Assembly (NCBI GenBank): GCA_016711405.1
Contig: JADJSZ010000093.1
Coordinates: 1 to 36,352, forward strand
Direction: 5' to 3'
Length of the DNA: 36,352 nucleotides
DNA from: Candidatus Hadersleviella danica
GTDB taxonomy: Bacteria; Chloroflexota; Anaerolineae; Promineifilales; Promineifilaceae
Within the stretch, counting starts at the first letter, position 1. Each line of letters starts with the position of its first letter. A model generated the notes under the pieces. That model saw only the letters and a list, made by a program, of their open reading frames with translations. It was not told where the DNA came from and searched no databases. Of this stretch, positions 8,281-17,197 are shown one piece after another. The translations under genes and the position numbers were made by a program.

Positions 8281-9647
8281 TCAAAAAATCCCAAAAATAA
8301 GCCCCGCCAGCAGGTAGTAAATCCCCAAACCAGTGGCATCTACCACCGTGCTAATCATCGGCCCGCTCACCATCGTCGCATCAATGCCCCAATGGTCGGC
8401 CAAAATGGGCACAAGGGTGGCAATGGTCGTAGACCAGACCACAATGGCGGGCAGGGAAAGAGCAATGACCAAGCCCATCCGCAGGGCATTGGGCCAATCG
8501 CCGGGGTGCTGAGGGCGGCGAAAGCAAACCCCACCACGCCCATAGCCAACCCGAGCATGAGACCCACGGCCACTTCGCGCCGCCATGCACGGCCGAGGTT
8601 GCCAATCCGCACCTCGCCCAAAGTGATGGCGCGAATAATCGTCGCCACCGTTTGCGTGCCCGCATTGCCGCCCGTGCCTATCAGCAAGGCCACGAAAAGC
8701 GTCAAAAAGGGCAGACGCACCAGCACATCGCTGAAGACCAGCGAAACCCCGGCCGTGAGTGAACCCGTCGCAAAAAGGAGCAGGAGCCAACCCACCCGTT
8801 TACCCGCCACTGTATAAACCGAGGCATTAAAATAGGGCTGGTCGAGCGGTTGAGAGCCACCTAACCGCTGAATGTCTTCGGTGGCTTCTTCTTCTAACAC
8901 GTCCAAGGCATCGTCCACGGTCACGACACCCAACAAATGCCCTTCGTCGTCTACGACAGGGATGGCCGTGTAGTCGTATTTGGACATGAAATCGGCCAAT
9001 TCCTCTTGGTCGGCCGTGACCTTAATCGAGAGGACATTGTCTATCATCAACTCTTCAATGAGTTGGTCGGGCTGGGCCAGCAACAAATAGCGGATGGGAA
9101 CCACACCGATGAGGATATGGTGGCGGTCTACCACATAGAGATAGTGAAAGGTTTCAATATCTTGGAGCGAACGCATGTATTCGATGGCTTCAGCGGCCGT
9201 CCATTGCCGGCGCAAGGCGGCCACATCGGTGGTCATCAGCCGCCCTGCACTGTTCTCATCGTAGCTGAGAATTTCGCGCACATCTTCGGCCCACTCGGGT
9301 TCCATCAAATCGAGCAACCTGTCCGAAACTTCGTCGGGCAGGTCTTCTAAAAACTCGGCCGCGTCGTCCATCGGCAATTCGTCGAGGATATTGGCCAAAA
9401 TCTCATCGTCTACTTCTTCGACCAGCTCTTGGCGCACCAAACTGCCCGTTTCGTCCAGCACTTCGCCCGCCATTTCGATGGGCAAGCGGCTAAAGATGAC
9501 CACGGCCGCTTTCGATGGCACCTCATCCAACAACTCCGCAATATCGGCAGGGTGGTACTCCTCGAGCAAAGCACGCAACTCTTTCAGCCGCTTTTCGTTG
9601 ACCAAGGTTAAGACCAGCTCTTTATCCAGCTTGCTTTGCTCAGACAT
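8281..9647 (-). CDS. mgtE: Magnesium channel/transporter MgtE (one frameshift)
   Basis: MgtE is a homodimeric Mg2+ channel gated by intracellular Mg2+. The N domain occupies about residues 10-130 (EEYHPADIAELLDEVP). The CBS pair follows (AAEAIEYMRSL, then VVDDEGHLLGVVTVDDALDV) to about 255. The membrane part has the ion-pathway motif GTGGNAGTQTVATIIRAI. Near 8500 one base is missing. Correcting it joins the last helices (VVWSTTIATLVPIL, then GPMISTVVDATGLGIYY) and gives about 455 residues, the family length. The start at 9645-9647 follows AAAGGAG. The gene stands alone, divergent from the MazG-like gene. I see no M-box leader in the 147 bp upstream. Confidence 0.92.
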
Positions 9648-9732
9648 AAATCACTCCTTTGGGGGGATGAGGCGTTGGTTTCGAGGATTGGCACAACGGC
9701 CGCAAAACCGTTACAACTATAGCTGAGAAGTG

Positions 9733-9788
9733 GTCATTCGTCCCTCGTCATTTGTCATTCGTTCCTCGTCCTTAGTCCTTAGTCCCAA
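9733..9788 (+). repeat. Heptamer array (GTCATTC type)
   Basis: Eight 7-mers stand in perfect register: GTCATTC, GTCCCTC, GTCATTT, GTCATTC, GTTCCTC, then GTCCTTA twice and GTCCCAA. It stops six bases before the ATG at 9795 and occupies the ribosome-binding region. The same word family occurs at 17362-17410 (inverted), 26704-26724 and 32791-32832. Confidence 0.85.
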
Positions 9789-9794
9789 TCCCCT

Positions 9795-10145
9795 ATGCAA
9801 GATTTAACAATCCGACAATACCAACAAATTGTAGATGAATGGGTTAAAACAATTGGCGTGCGCTATTACGCCGAGCTAACCAACACCGCCCTGCTCATGG
9901 AAGAGGTGGGGGAGTTGGCGCGGCTGATGGCGAGGTTGTATGGCGAGCAGAGTTTTAAGCGCCCCGAGGAGGCGGAGACGGCCGTGGCCGACATGGCCGA
10001 CGAAATGGCCGATGTGCTTTTCGTGCTGGTCTGTTTGGCCAACCAAACAGGGGTGGATTTAACGGCCGTTATCGAGCGCAATCTCCACAAAAAGACCACC
10101 CGCGATAAAGAGCGGCACGCCAATAACCCCAAGCTCAATGGGTAA
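9795..10145 (+). CDS. MazG-like nucleotide pyrophosphohydrolase
   Basis: The 116-residue all-helical protein has the MazG/dUTPase-superfamily metal-binding motifs: MEEVGELARLMAR for the first EExxE helix and DMADEMADVLFVL for the second E/D pair. Such proteins hydrolyse (d)NTPs to monophosphate and pyrophosphate and help clear damaged nucleotides. It has a single MazG module, like the short MazG/YpjD-type proteins rather than the two-domain E. coli MazG. The start has no Shine-Dalgarno because a heptamer array runs to within six bases of it. A strong terminator follows 40 bp after the stop. Confidence 0.85.
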   Translation: MQDLTIRQYQQIVDEWVKTIGVRYYAELTNTALLMEEVGELARLMARLYGEQSFKRPEEAETAVADMADEMADVLFVLVCLANQTGVDLTAVIERNLHKKTTRDKERHANNPKLNG

Positions 10146-10184
10146 TCAGGATATAGGTGTGGCTTCCTAAAGTGGTTTTCCAAC

Positions 10185-10218
10185 AAAAAACCGCTGGCAA
10201 ATTGCCAGCGGTTTTTTT
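10185..10218. terminator. Intrinsic terminator, active in both directions
   Basis: A perfect 9-bp stem (CCGCTGGCA and TGCCAGCGG) with a short AAT loop is flanked by A6 on the left and T7 on the right. It would end transcription of the MazG-like gene on the plus strand, and of anything reading leftward past tRNA-Cys. Confidence 0.9.
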
Positions 10219-10296
10219 ATTAGATGTGTCAATTGTTTATTGACCTTTTTTATGAGTTGCACCCCCCTTAATAAGAGGGGCACAATAGCATCTGAG

Positions 10297-10367
10297 AGGC
10301 GACGACCGGATTCGAACCGGTGATCAGGATTTTGCAGACCCATGCCTTACCACTTGGCTACGTCGCC
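10297..10367 (-). tRNA. tRNA-Cys (GCA)
   Basis: On the minus strand the 7-bp acceptor stem GGCGACG/CGTCGCC, a D arm (GCCAAGTGGTAAGGC), an anticodon loop CTGCAAA with anticodon GCA, and a T arm (ACCGG TTCGAAT CCGGT) form a complete 71-nt cloverleaf. The anticodon stem has one U-U and one G-U pair. No CCA is encoded. A plausible promoter lies directly upstream. Confidence 0.95.
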
Positions 10368-10379
10368 AGATAGCCTTAT

Positions 10380-10408
10380 ATTATCCCCACCCCACCCATT
10401 TCGTGCAA
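10380..10408 (-). promoter_or_regulatory. Putative sigma-A promoter of tRNA-Cys
   Basis: On the minus strand TTGCAC (10403-10408) and GATAAT (10380-10385) are separated by 17 bp. The -10 box ends 12 bp before the tRNA 5' end. The spacing is ideal and the -35 box is weak. Confidence 0.45.
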
Positions 10409-10515
10409 ACCACCTTCGCCCTGTCACTGTTCGCGTGTTTATCAAAATCGTGGAACGCTACGGCACAAAGGCGCAATATGGCAAAGGGTTTAGAGAAAGC
10501 GTGCGCTCTGTGGTT

Positions 10516-10545
10516 AGAAAAAACGGCTAAAGCCGCCACTACCAA
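10516..10545. repeat. Short REP-like palindrome
   Basis: GGCTAAAGCC within a GC-rich palindromic context is followed by GCCACTACC. The GCCACTAC tail is shared with the palindrome at 35450-35471. It lies in the gap between tRNA-Cys and phosphofructokinase. The remaining bases of that gap (10386-10583) show no gene. Confidence 0.4.
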
Positions 10546-10583
10546 CTAAATTGGAATAGTTACTATCCCTCAAGGAAATTCTT

Positions 10584-11705
10584 ATGACCAAATATATTGG
10601 CATTCTCACGGCCGGCGGCGACACCCCCGGTCTCAACGCCGCCATTCGCGGCCTTGGCAAAGCGGCCCAACACACCTATGGCATGGAAGTCATCGGCTTC
10701 CGCGATGGCTTTCGGGGGTTGATGGAAAACCGCACCGTGCGGCTCGATGGCGAAACCCTCTCGGGGATTCTGACAATGGGCGGCACCATTTTGGGAACCA
10801 GCCGCGACAAACCCCACAAGATGCCCATCGGCAATAAAACGCTGGACATGACCGATGTGATGTTGACCAATTACCGCAAGCACCACCTCGATGCGCTAAT
10901 CTGTTTGGGGGGCAATGGCACGCAAAGCAACGCCCTCAAACTCATGGAAAAGGGCATGAACATCATCACTTTGCCCAAGACGATTGACAACGATGTGGCC
11001 GAGACAGACATGACTTTTGGCTTCGACACGGCCGTGGGCATCGCCACCGAGGCCATAGACCGCCTGCACAGCACCGCCCACAGCCACCACCGCATCATCG
11101 TGGTCGAGGTAATGGGGCACAGCGCGGGCTGGCTCGCTCTTAGCGCAGGTGTAGCGGGTGGGGCGGATGTCATTCTCATCCCTGAACTTCCCTATAACCT
11201 CCAGCAAGTAGCGGAAGCCATCTTAGACAGGCGGCGCAAGGGCAAGCATTTTAGTATTGTGGCCGTGGCCGAAGGAGCCATGTCGCAGGAGGAGGCGGCC
11301 GTGTTACGGCCGCTCCAAGCCGCACTCAGCCAAACCCACGGCAAAGCCGAACGCCAGCACATTAAAAACCAGTTGGCAGATTGGGAAAAGCAACACAAAG
11401 GGCATGTGTTGCGGCTGGCGCAACAGCTCGAAGCGCTCACCCGCCTCGAGGCACGGGTGACAATTTTGGGGCATGTCCAACGGGGCGGAACCCCCTCGGC
11501 CGTGGATCGCATTCTGGCCACCCAACTGGGAACTGCCTGCGCCGAACTCGTTCACCAAGGGCAATTTGGGGTCATGGTTGCCATTCACGGCCAACAAAGC
11601 GTGCCCGTGCCCCTGCCCCTCGTCGCGGGCAAACTCAAACTTGTGCCCACCGACCACCCCCTCCTCGAAAGTGCCCGCCGCCTCGGCACGGCGATGGGAG
11701 AGTGA
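10584..11705 (+). CDS. pfkA: 6-phosphofructokinase (group III type)
   Basis: The enzyme phosphorylates fructose 6-phosphate to the 1,6-bisphosphate, the committed step of glycolysis. The motifs are GGDTPGLNAAIRG (11-23), LGGNGTQ (108-114), PKTIDNDV (131-138, with the catalytic Asp), MGHSAGWLAL and LGHVQRGG. The phosphoryl-donor position reads GGNGT, unlike GGDGS of classical ATP enzymes and GGDD of PPi enzymes, so the donor cannot be assigned safely. An insert of about 45 residues rich in Gln, Lys and Leu precedes LGHVQRGG (roughly 250-290) and explains the length of 373 against about 320. The start follows AAGGAAA. It is intact. A heptamer array begins at the stop. Confidence 0.93.
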   Translation: MTKYIGILTAGGDTPGLNAAIRGLGKAAQHTYGMEVIGFRDGFRGLMENRTVRLDGETLSGILTMGGTILGTSRDKPHKMPIGNKTLDMTDVMLTNYRKHHLDALICLGGNGTQSNALKLMEKGMNIITLPKTIDNDVAETDMTFGFDTAVGIATEAIDRLHSTAHSHHRIIVVEVMGHSAGWLALSAGVAGGADVILIPELPYNLQQVAEAILDRRRKGKHFSIVAVAEGAMSQEEAAVLRPLQAALSQTHGKAERQHIKNQLADWEKQHKGHVLRLAQQLEALTRLEARVTILGHVQRGGTPSAVDRILATQLGTACAELVHQGQFGVMVAIHGQQSVPVPLPLVAGKLKLVPTDHPLLESARRLGTAMGE

Positions 11706-11707
11706 CG

Positions 11708-11798
11708 GGAATGGGGATTGCGGAATGGGGAATGAGGATTGCGGAATGACTACTCACTACTCACTACTCACTACTCACTAGCCACTAGCCACTACCCC
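11708..11798 (+). repeat. Thirteen-unit heptamer array with a word switch in phase
   Basis: Six units of GGAATGG/GGATTGC type (11708-11749) pass without a gap or phase change into seven units of CTACTCA/CTAGCCA type (11750-11798). The whole stretch is thirteen consecutive 7-mers in one register. It fills the gap between phosphofructokinase and the BTAD regulator and ends five bases before the start codon at 11804. Confidence 0.88.
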
Positions 11799-11803
11799 CT
11801 CCC

Positions 11804-12957
11804 ATGCTCTATTTCAACCTTCTCGGCCGTTTGCAGATTTTGTTGGATGGGGAAGCACTGTCGTTTGCTTCCCAGCGAGCGGAGTTATTGCTGGCTTATT
11901 TGGCTCTCAACCGCCGCCCCCACGGCCGTGAAGCCCTCGCCACCCTGTTGTGGGATGACCGCACCCATGAGCAATCGCTCTCCAACCTGCGCTCTCTGCT
12001 CGCCCAACTGCCCGAACCGATTAAGCCCCTGCTGACGGCCGACCGCAAAGCGATTTATTGGGCGGAAGATGTGCCCTTCTGTGTGGATGCGCTCGAATTT
12101 GAGCAGAGATTGGCGGCTAACCCCACGGCCGCCGAAACCATCGCCGCCCTTGGCTTGTATGGCGGCCCTTTTTGGCGGGTGTCACCATCCGCGAAAGTTA
12201 TGGGTTGGAAGAGTGGGTGGTGGTGCAACGGGAGCGTTACCAGCAGTTGGCGCTCCGTGCCCACCAGCAAGCGGCCGAACACGCCCTACGCACCCGCCAA
12301 CTCGAATTGGGTTTGCACCATGCCCGCGCCTTGGCCGAAATTGCCCCATTTTACGAAGCAGGGGTGCGCTTATTGTTGCGTTTTTATGGGCAGATGGGGC
12401 AAAAATTGGCGGCCGAACAAGCGTATGAGCAATTTTGCCACCTGTTGGCGGCCGAACTAGGGGTGGAGCCAACGGCCGAGACAACCACCTTGCACCAGCG
12501 CATCCAAGAAATGCGCTGGCCCATCCCCCACCAATTGCCCCCTACCGTTCCGCTCGCAACAACCGCCCCAGACCATCTCTCAACCTTGGCGGCGCGGTTG
12601 GCCGCCCCCCACTGCCGCTTGCTCACGCTGACCAGCCCCAACACAGCCGAATTGCTCCCGCTGGCGGTTGCACTGGCCGACCAGCGGGGCGGGGAGTATT
12701 TGGATGGCATTTGGGGGGTGGAATTGGGGGGTGGGGAGACGGTTCCGTCGGCCGTTGGCCGTGCCCTTGCCGTGCCGCCCTCGGCTTTACTCGAGGTGTT
12801 GCGCGGCCGTGAACTGCTCCTGCTCCTGCACCAGTTTGACCCGCACGATGAAGCGGCGGTGGCGTGGGTGCTAGAGGTGGTGGAGAGTTGCCCGGCCGTG
12901 CAACTGCTCATCACCGCCCCCGAACCACTCTGTTTGCGAGTAGAGTGGCTGGGGTAA
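11804..12957 (+). CDS. BTAD/SARP-type transcriptional regulator with decayed STAND module (one frameshift)
   Basis: The N-terminus (residues 1-90, LLGRLQILLDGEALSF, SQRAELLLAYLALN) is the winged-helix half of an SARP-like regulator. The bacterial transcriptional activation domain follows (YGLEEWVVVQRERY, HHARALAEIAPFYEAGVR) to about residue 245. One base is missing in the T run near 12167. Correcting it gives about 384 residues. After residue 265 a NACHT/STAND-like region is recognisable by layout, but the P-loop reads SPNTAELL instead of a GxxGxGKT motif and the Walker B equivalent reads LLLLLHQFD instead of LLLDNFE. The protein then stops after LRVEWLG, where homologues continue into AAA and TPR domains. 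ATP-driven switching is therefore unlikely. No clear target gene is adjacent. Confidence 0.82.
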
Positions 12958-12960
12958 AAG

Positions 12961-13021
12961 AGTTACAGGTCACAAGTTACAGGTTACAAGTAATAGCGAC
13001 TTGTAACTTGTAACTTGTAAC
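12961..13021. repeat. Hairpin heptamer array (AGTTACA/ACTTGTA type)
   Basis: The left arm has AGTTACA, GGTCACA, AGTTACA, GGTTACA in register (12961-12988). The right arm has three ACTTGTA units (12999-13019). The arms are inverted copies around a 7-nt loop. It separates two convergent genes, three bases after one stop and four before the other. The same word pair recurs at 27239-27294. Confidence 0.88.
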
Positions 13022-13024
13022 CCC

Positions 13025-14455
13025 CTACCGATACCGCTGAACGTCTTCGGCCGTAATTTCATGCACTTGGACGAGGTTGGTGAGACCTGAACGGCCGAAG
13101 GGCACGCCGCTGGTCATCACCAGTTTGTCCCCTGCCTCGAGGTGCATGGAGGAAGCAACTGCTTCGACGGTACGTTCAATCATTTCGTCGGTGTCGGAAA
13201 CGTGCCCCATCATCAGGCACTCGACACCCCAGACCAAGGCCAGCCGACGCTGGGTGCGGGGCAAGGGGGAGACGGCCAAAATGGGGGTTTGCGGCCGATG
13301 GCGGGAGATTTGCTCGGCCGTGTAACCCGACATGGTGCTGGTCACAATCAGCTTGGCCCCAATGCGCTCGGCAATGCTACAACTGGCCGTGCTAATCGCA
13401 TCGCTCGTGCGGCCGACCCGCGCAATTTCCCACCGCTTTTGTTGCCACAAATCGTAGGGGAACTCCGATTCCATCATAATCGAGATGTTTTTCATCATCT
13501 GCACTGATTCGACGGGGTATTTGCCCGAGGCCGTTTCATTGGAAAGCATCACCGCATCGGTGCCATCGAGGACGGCGTTGGCCACGTCGCTGGCTTCGGC
13601 GCGGGTGGGGCGGGGGTAATCCACCATAGATTGGAGCATTTGGGTGGCCGTAATGACGGGTTTGCCCAATTTGTTGCCCAGCCGAATAATCCGCTTTTGG
13701 ATGAGGGGCACTTGTTCGGGGGGCAAATCAATGCCCAAATCGCCCCGTGCCACCATCAGCCCATCCGCTTCTTTGGCAATCCCTTCTAGCTCTTCAATCG
13801 CCTCAAATTTTTCGATTTTGGCAATGATGGCGATTTGGGTGTCTTGCTCCGCCATGAGGGCGCGGAGCGCGAGGATGTCCTCGCCGGAGCGCACAAATGA
13901 CATGGCCACAAAATCGAGGTTTAGGGCGCAGATGAGGTTCAAGTCCTCTTTGTCTTTCTCGGTAATGCTTTCAATCGGCAAGCGCGTGCCGGGAGTGTTG
14001 ATGCCCTTTCTCTGCTCCATTTTGCCATTAAAGGTCGAAGTGCAGAGCAATTCGGTATCCGTTTTGGCGAAGATTTTGAGTTCCATCTCGCCATCCCCCA
14101 GCACCAGCCGCGCCCCCGGTTGCAACGCCTCGAACAGTTCGGGATGGGGCAAGAAGATGGCTTCTGTGTTTTCGGGGTCAACGGTTATGGTGACGGGATC
14201 GCCCGCTTCCACAGTGAAGCTCTCGAAACGGCCGAGCCGTAATTTAGGCCCTTGCAAATCTCCCAAAATGGCCAGCACTTTGCGCTCTTCTTTGGCCACA
14301 TCGCGCAAGAGCCGAATGGTGGCGCTGTGGGTCTCGTGGTCGCCGTGGGAGAAGTTGATACGAGCGACGTTCATGCCAGCATGGAGCAAGCGCCGAATGA
14401 TGTCGCGGTTATTGGAGGCTGGGCCAATAGTGGCCACAATTTTGGTGCGTGACAT
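13025..14455 (-). CDS. pyk: Pyruvate kinase
   Basis: The enzyme makes pyruvate and ATP from phosphoenolpyruvate at the end of glycolysis. The 476-residue protein is complete: KIVATIGPAS, GMNVARINFSHG, GDLQGPKLR, the active-site signature IIAKIEKFEAIEEL (the Lys is catalytic), ARGDLGIDLP, KPVITATQMLQSM and PTRAEASDVANAVLDG. The C-terminal domain (SMSGYTAEQISRHRP, then SGVPFGRSGLTN) carries the allosteric site region. No extra PEP-utiliser domain is present. The start has no obvious Shine-Dalgarno. It lies 43 bp downstream of the unknown 363-residue gene on the same strand. Confidence 0.97.
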   Translation of the reverse strand: MSRTKIVATIGPASNNRDIIRRLLHAGMNVARINFSHGDHETHSATIRLLRDVAKEERKVLAILGDLQGPKLRLGRFESFTVEAGDPVTITVDPENTEAIFLPHPELFEALQPGARLVLGDGEMELKIFAKTDTELLCTSTFNGKMEQRKGINTPGTRLPIESITEKDKEDLNLICALNLDFVAMSFVRSGEDILALRALMAEQDTQIAIIAKIEKFEAIEELEGIAKEADGLMVARGDLGIDLPPEQVPLIQKRIIRLGNKLGKPVITATQMLQSMVDYPRPTRAEASDVANAVLDGTDAVMLSNETASGKYPVESVQMMKNISIMMESEFPYDLWQQKRWEIARVGRTSDAISTASCSIAERIGAKLIVTSTMSGYTAEQISRHRPQTPILAVSPLPRTQRRLALVWGVECLMMGHVSDTDEMIERTVEAVASSMHLEAGDKLVMTSGVPFGRSGLTNLVQVHEITAEDVQRYR

Positions 14456-14498
14456 AGTGAGAAATGCTGAGGGGAAAGTGCTGAGTGCGGAGTGCTTT

Positions 14499-15590
14499 TT
14501 ACTCTACCACGGAAAGGTTAATCTGAATTTCGTCCTTGGGCAGTTTGGTGGCGGTGACTTTGATTTGGGTACGGCCGTCGAAGGCTTTGGCAAACCAGCT
14601 TTGGACTTTTTCACCTAATACAACACGGGCAGTCTCTTCGGGTTGCAAACGCCACACGGCCGTCTCTTTGTCGTATTTGCCATTGTAATAAAGCGTGACT
14701 TTGCGCGTCCCTGTGCGGGGGCTATCGGCAAAGAAAGGCCAGTGTTCGGCCGTGAGGTTGATGAACCCTTTGCGGATGTGCAGGGGCTTTAGTTCGGCAA
14801 TGTAGGTGAATTGGCTGGGTTGTTCGGCCGTGCCATTGCTCAGGGGGGCGGGAATGACATCGGGCACATGGGCTTGGGGGGTGTTGGTGCGCGGAGTACG
14901 GCCGCTATTGCGCCGAGTGGCCACAGGTTTGAGCGGGGGCGCAAAGCGGGTGACAACAGGGATGAGCTTTTCGACTTCTTGCGCCATAATGCCCACCAGT
15001 TTATCGCCCATCATGGAGATGGGGTCGGCTCGCCAACGGCGATAGATATGCCACGGAGCCAACCAACGGGGGTCGCCATTGAGGAAGAGGGTGCGGCTGG
15101 TGGCGGCCGTGCTGGCATCTAAATCCCATTTGTCCAATGTATCTTTGAAAATATCTTGGTAGCTGGTTATCTCGCCGTTTTCCTCATCTACCTGAACCTG
15201 CTGAACATGCAGGCTCCATTCTGGGCCAAGCTCGGAAACGTGGCGATGCCAGAGCACTGAGTCTGGTTCGGCCGATTTTAACCCCCGCAACAAGGCTGTG
15301 CGGTTGTTGATGCTCAGTCTTAGCTCGAAATGGGCGGGGCGGGCGGCAAAGCGGATGTGTGGCTCGCGGTCTATCGCTTCGCTGACGGCCAAATAAACAG
15401 TTTGCCCTTCGGTATCTAAACCACAAACGGGAAACATGCGTTGGGCATCACGGGAGAGTTTGGTTTGGAGTGTGTGGATAAACGTGTCGAGTTGCCCAAG
15501 GGCAAACTCTAAGGCGGCCGTTTCCCCCGCCCAACCAAAGGCAGTGAAAACAGACATAGACAAACCAGAAAATGGTTTAGCGGCAGACAT
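14499..15590 (-). CDS. Conserved-looking protein of unknown function
   Basis: The 363-residue protein is soluble, with no signal peptide or membrane segment. The N-terminal half has helices (FALGQLDTFIHTLQTKL) followed by beta-rich segments (AHFELRLSINNRTALLRGL). A Pro/Thr/Arg-rich hinge spans about 225-260. The C-terminal about 100 residues (HWPFFADSPRTGTRKVTLYY, then VLGEKVQSWFAKAFDGRTQI) look like a second compact domain. I do not recognise any family. The start at 15590 is supported by AAGGA six bases upstream. Its codon use and CGGCCG content match neighbouring genes, so it does not look recently acquired. Confidence 0.75.
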   Translation of the reverse strand: MSAAKPFSGLSMSVFTAFGWAGETAALEFALGQLDTFIHTLQTKLSRDAQRMFPVCGLDTEGQTVYLAVSEAIDREPHIRFAARPAHFELRLSINNRTALLRGLKSAEPDSVLWHRHVSELGPEWSLHVQQVQVDEENGEITSYQDIFKDTLDKWDLDASTAATSRTLFLNGDPRWLAPWHIYRRWRADPISMMGDKLVGIMAQEVEKLIPVVTRFAPPLKPVATRRNSGRTPRTNTPQAHVPDVIPAPLSNGTAEQPSQFTYIAELKPLHIRKGFINLTAEHWPFFADSPRTGTRKVTLYYNGKYDKETAVWRLQPEETARVVLGEKVQSWFAKAFDGRTQIKVTATKLPKDEIQINLSVVE

Positions 15591-15707
15591 AAAAAATCCT
15601 TATTCTGATAGGGTGATGGAGGGTGGGTGTATCCGAAGGAACCCCCTAATCATAGCAGGTGTGGGGGTTTTCGCCGATATGCAATTGTGGGGGAACGGCC
15701 GTGTCGC

Positions 15708-17078
15708 TTAAATTTCGACGGCCGGGAGGGGGACAGGCAGTGCCTCGGCTGGGTGATGGCCGTTTTCCCGCGCAAAACTCTCCACATCCAGCCCGCGCAA
15801 GAGCAGGGCGGAGGCAAAGAGCAACACGGCCGCCAACCCAAAGGCGACTCCATAGGCCACGGCCGCTTCTAGCCCCATGACCAACAAGAACAAATCGCGC
15901 ATCGCCCCCCCCAAAAAGGTTCCCAACCCCTTGAACAACAAAATCGAAATCGTCCACAACCCCAAATAAGCCCCTGCATCCTCGTCCGAAGACATGGAAC
16001 CCATCAGGTTAAGGCTCCCGAAAGTGTACACGCCAAAGCCCGCCCCAAACACGAGCAGGGCGAGGCGAATAAGGCCCGCATAAACGAGGAACGATTCGAC
16101 GGCAATCAGCCCCATGCCTGCGGCCATGATGAGCAAGCCCCAGCGGGAGATGTTGGCTTGGCTGGCGGGCGGCCGTTTGCGCCACGCCCACGCCCCACCC
16201 ACCAACGTGATTACTGTCGCGCCCTGCCAATAACTGGTGAAACGAGTGGTATCCCCCACGGGCAAATGCAACACTTCTGCCCCAAATGGCTCCAAAATGG
16301 TATCTTGCGACCATGCGGCAAAGGTGGAAAGGGCGAGGAAAACAAAGAAAAGCCGGGTGCGTTTGTCAGCCCAGATTTTGGTGAGGGTTTGGAGGAAAGT
16401 CGCTCGCACGGCCGTTGCCACCACCATTGTGGCGCGTGTTGCGGGGGCAATACTGCTCTTTTCCACCCCATAAATGCCAAAAAACCAGAAAAAGCCGCCC
16501 AAAGCTATGCAGGCCAACACCATTTGCCAAAACACGCCCATGCTATAACTTTCCATCCAGCGGCTAAAACCTATCCCAGCCACCGCAATAAAAATGATAA
16601 ACACAGTTTCGGTGATACTAATGGAGAACCCTTGCCGCGCCTTGGGGGCAGAATCGCGCACGAGGGCGAGGTAGGGGCTACCCGTCAGCACGGAGCCGAT
16701 GGCGTAGATGGCAAAGCAGATGACGGCCAGCCACCAGCCCACCCCATCGTTGTGGTTCGCCTCCAAACGCATGAGGCTAAAGCCGAGCAGGGGCAGGCTG
16801 AGCATGGTGAGACCACGGCCGAGCCAAATATAGCTGGTGCGGTAATAGCCCCACAACGGCACTGTATCGGAGCGATGCCCCGCCCACACGCTGAACGGGG
16901 CCAGAAAGTAGCGCATGGCCAACAACAGCCCTACAAAGGTAGCGGGCAAGCCAAGGTTGGTTATCATCACCCGGTTCCAAATGCTGGTTGCCAGTATTTC
17001 GACCATAGCTGAGCCGATGCGAAAGGAGCTGAGTTGGGCGAGCCGCCACGGCCGAAAAGGAACGATTGGTTGGGTCAT
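15708..17078 (-). CDS. PucC/BCH-type major facilitator superfamily protein
   Basis: The 456-residue protein has about 12 membrane segments. The N-terminus (LSSFRIGSAMVEILATSIWN, then NLGLPATFVGLLLAMRYFLAP) and the loop WAGHRSDTVPLWGYYRTSYI with WLGRG match the PucC/LhaA subfamily, which in phototrophs assists light-harvesting or bacteriochlorophyll-protein assembly. The later motif RDSAPKARQG is also PucC-like. No bacteriochlorophyll or reaction-centre genes are in this window, so the cargo is open. It could be a photosynthesis remnant or a re-used transporter. The start has no strong Shine-Dalgarno. The gene stands alone, divergent from ychF across a 369-bp gap. Confidence 0.82.
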   Translation of the reverse strand: MTQPIVPFRPWRLAQLSSFRIGSAMVEILATSIWNRVMITNLGLPATFVGLLLAMRYFLAPFSVWAGHRSDTVPLWGYYRTSYIWLGRGLTMLSLPLLGFSLMRLEANHNDGVGWWLAVICFAIYAIGSVLTGSPYLALVRDSAPKARQGFSISITETVFIIFIAVAGIGFSRWMESYSMGVFWQMVLACIALGGFFWFFGIYGVEKSSIAPATRATMVVATAVRATFLQTLTKIWADKRTRLFFVFLALSTFAAWSQDTILEPFGAEVLHLPVGDTTRFTSYWQGATVITLVGGAWAWRKRPPASQANISRWGLLIMAAGMGLIAVESFLVYAGLIRLALLVFGAGFGVYTFGSLNLMGSMSSDEDAGAYLGLWTISILLFKGLGTFLGGAMRDLFLLVMGLEAAVAYGVAFGLAAVLLFASALLLRGLDVESFARENGHHPAEALPVPLPAVEI

Positions 17079-17197
17079 GGGTTTATCTGTGAGAGCTGTT
17101 TTTAGGAGTAAATCTAAGCAAAACTATGCGCTTGTGGATTTTAGCACAGGCAAACCAGCCTAGCCACGGGGCATGACCATCGGGTGTAGGAACAGCG

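Noticed and set aside
9648..9794. M-box Mg2+ riboswitch upstream of mgtE
   Set aside because: The gap is too short and holds a heptamer array. I see no conserved M-box core.
9795..10145. MazG as antitoxin-like partner or phage protein
   Set aside because: There is no adjacent toxin or phage gene. It is a single housekeeping-type MazG module with its own terminator.
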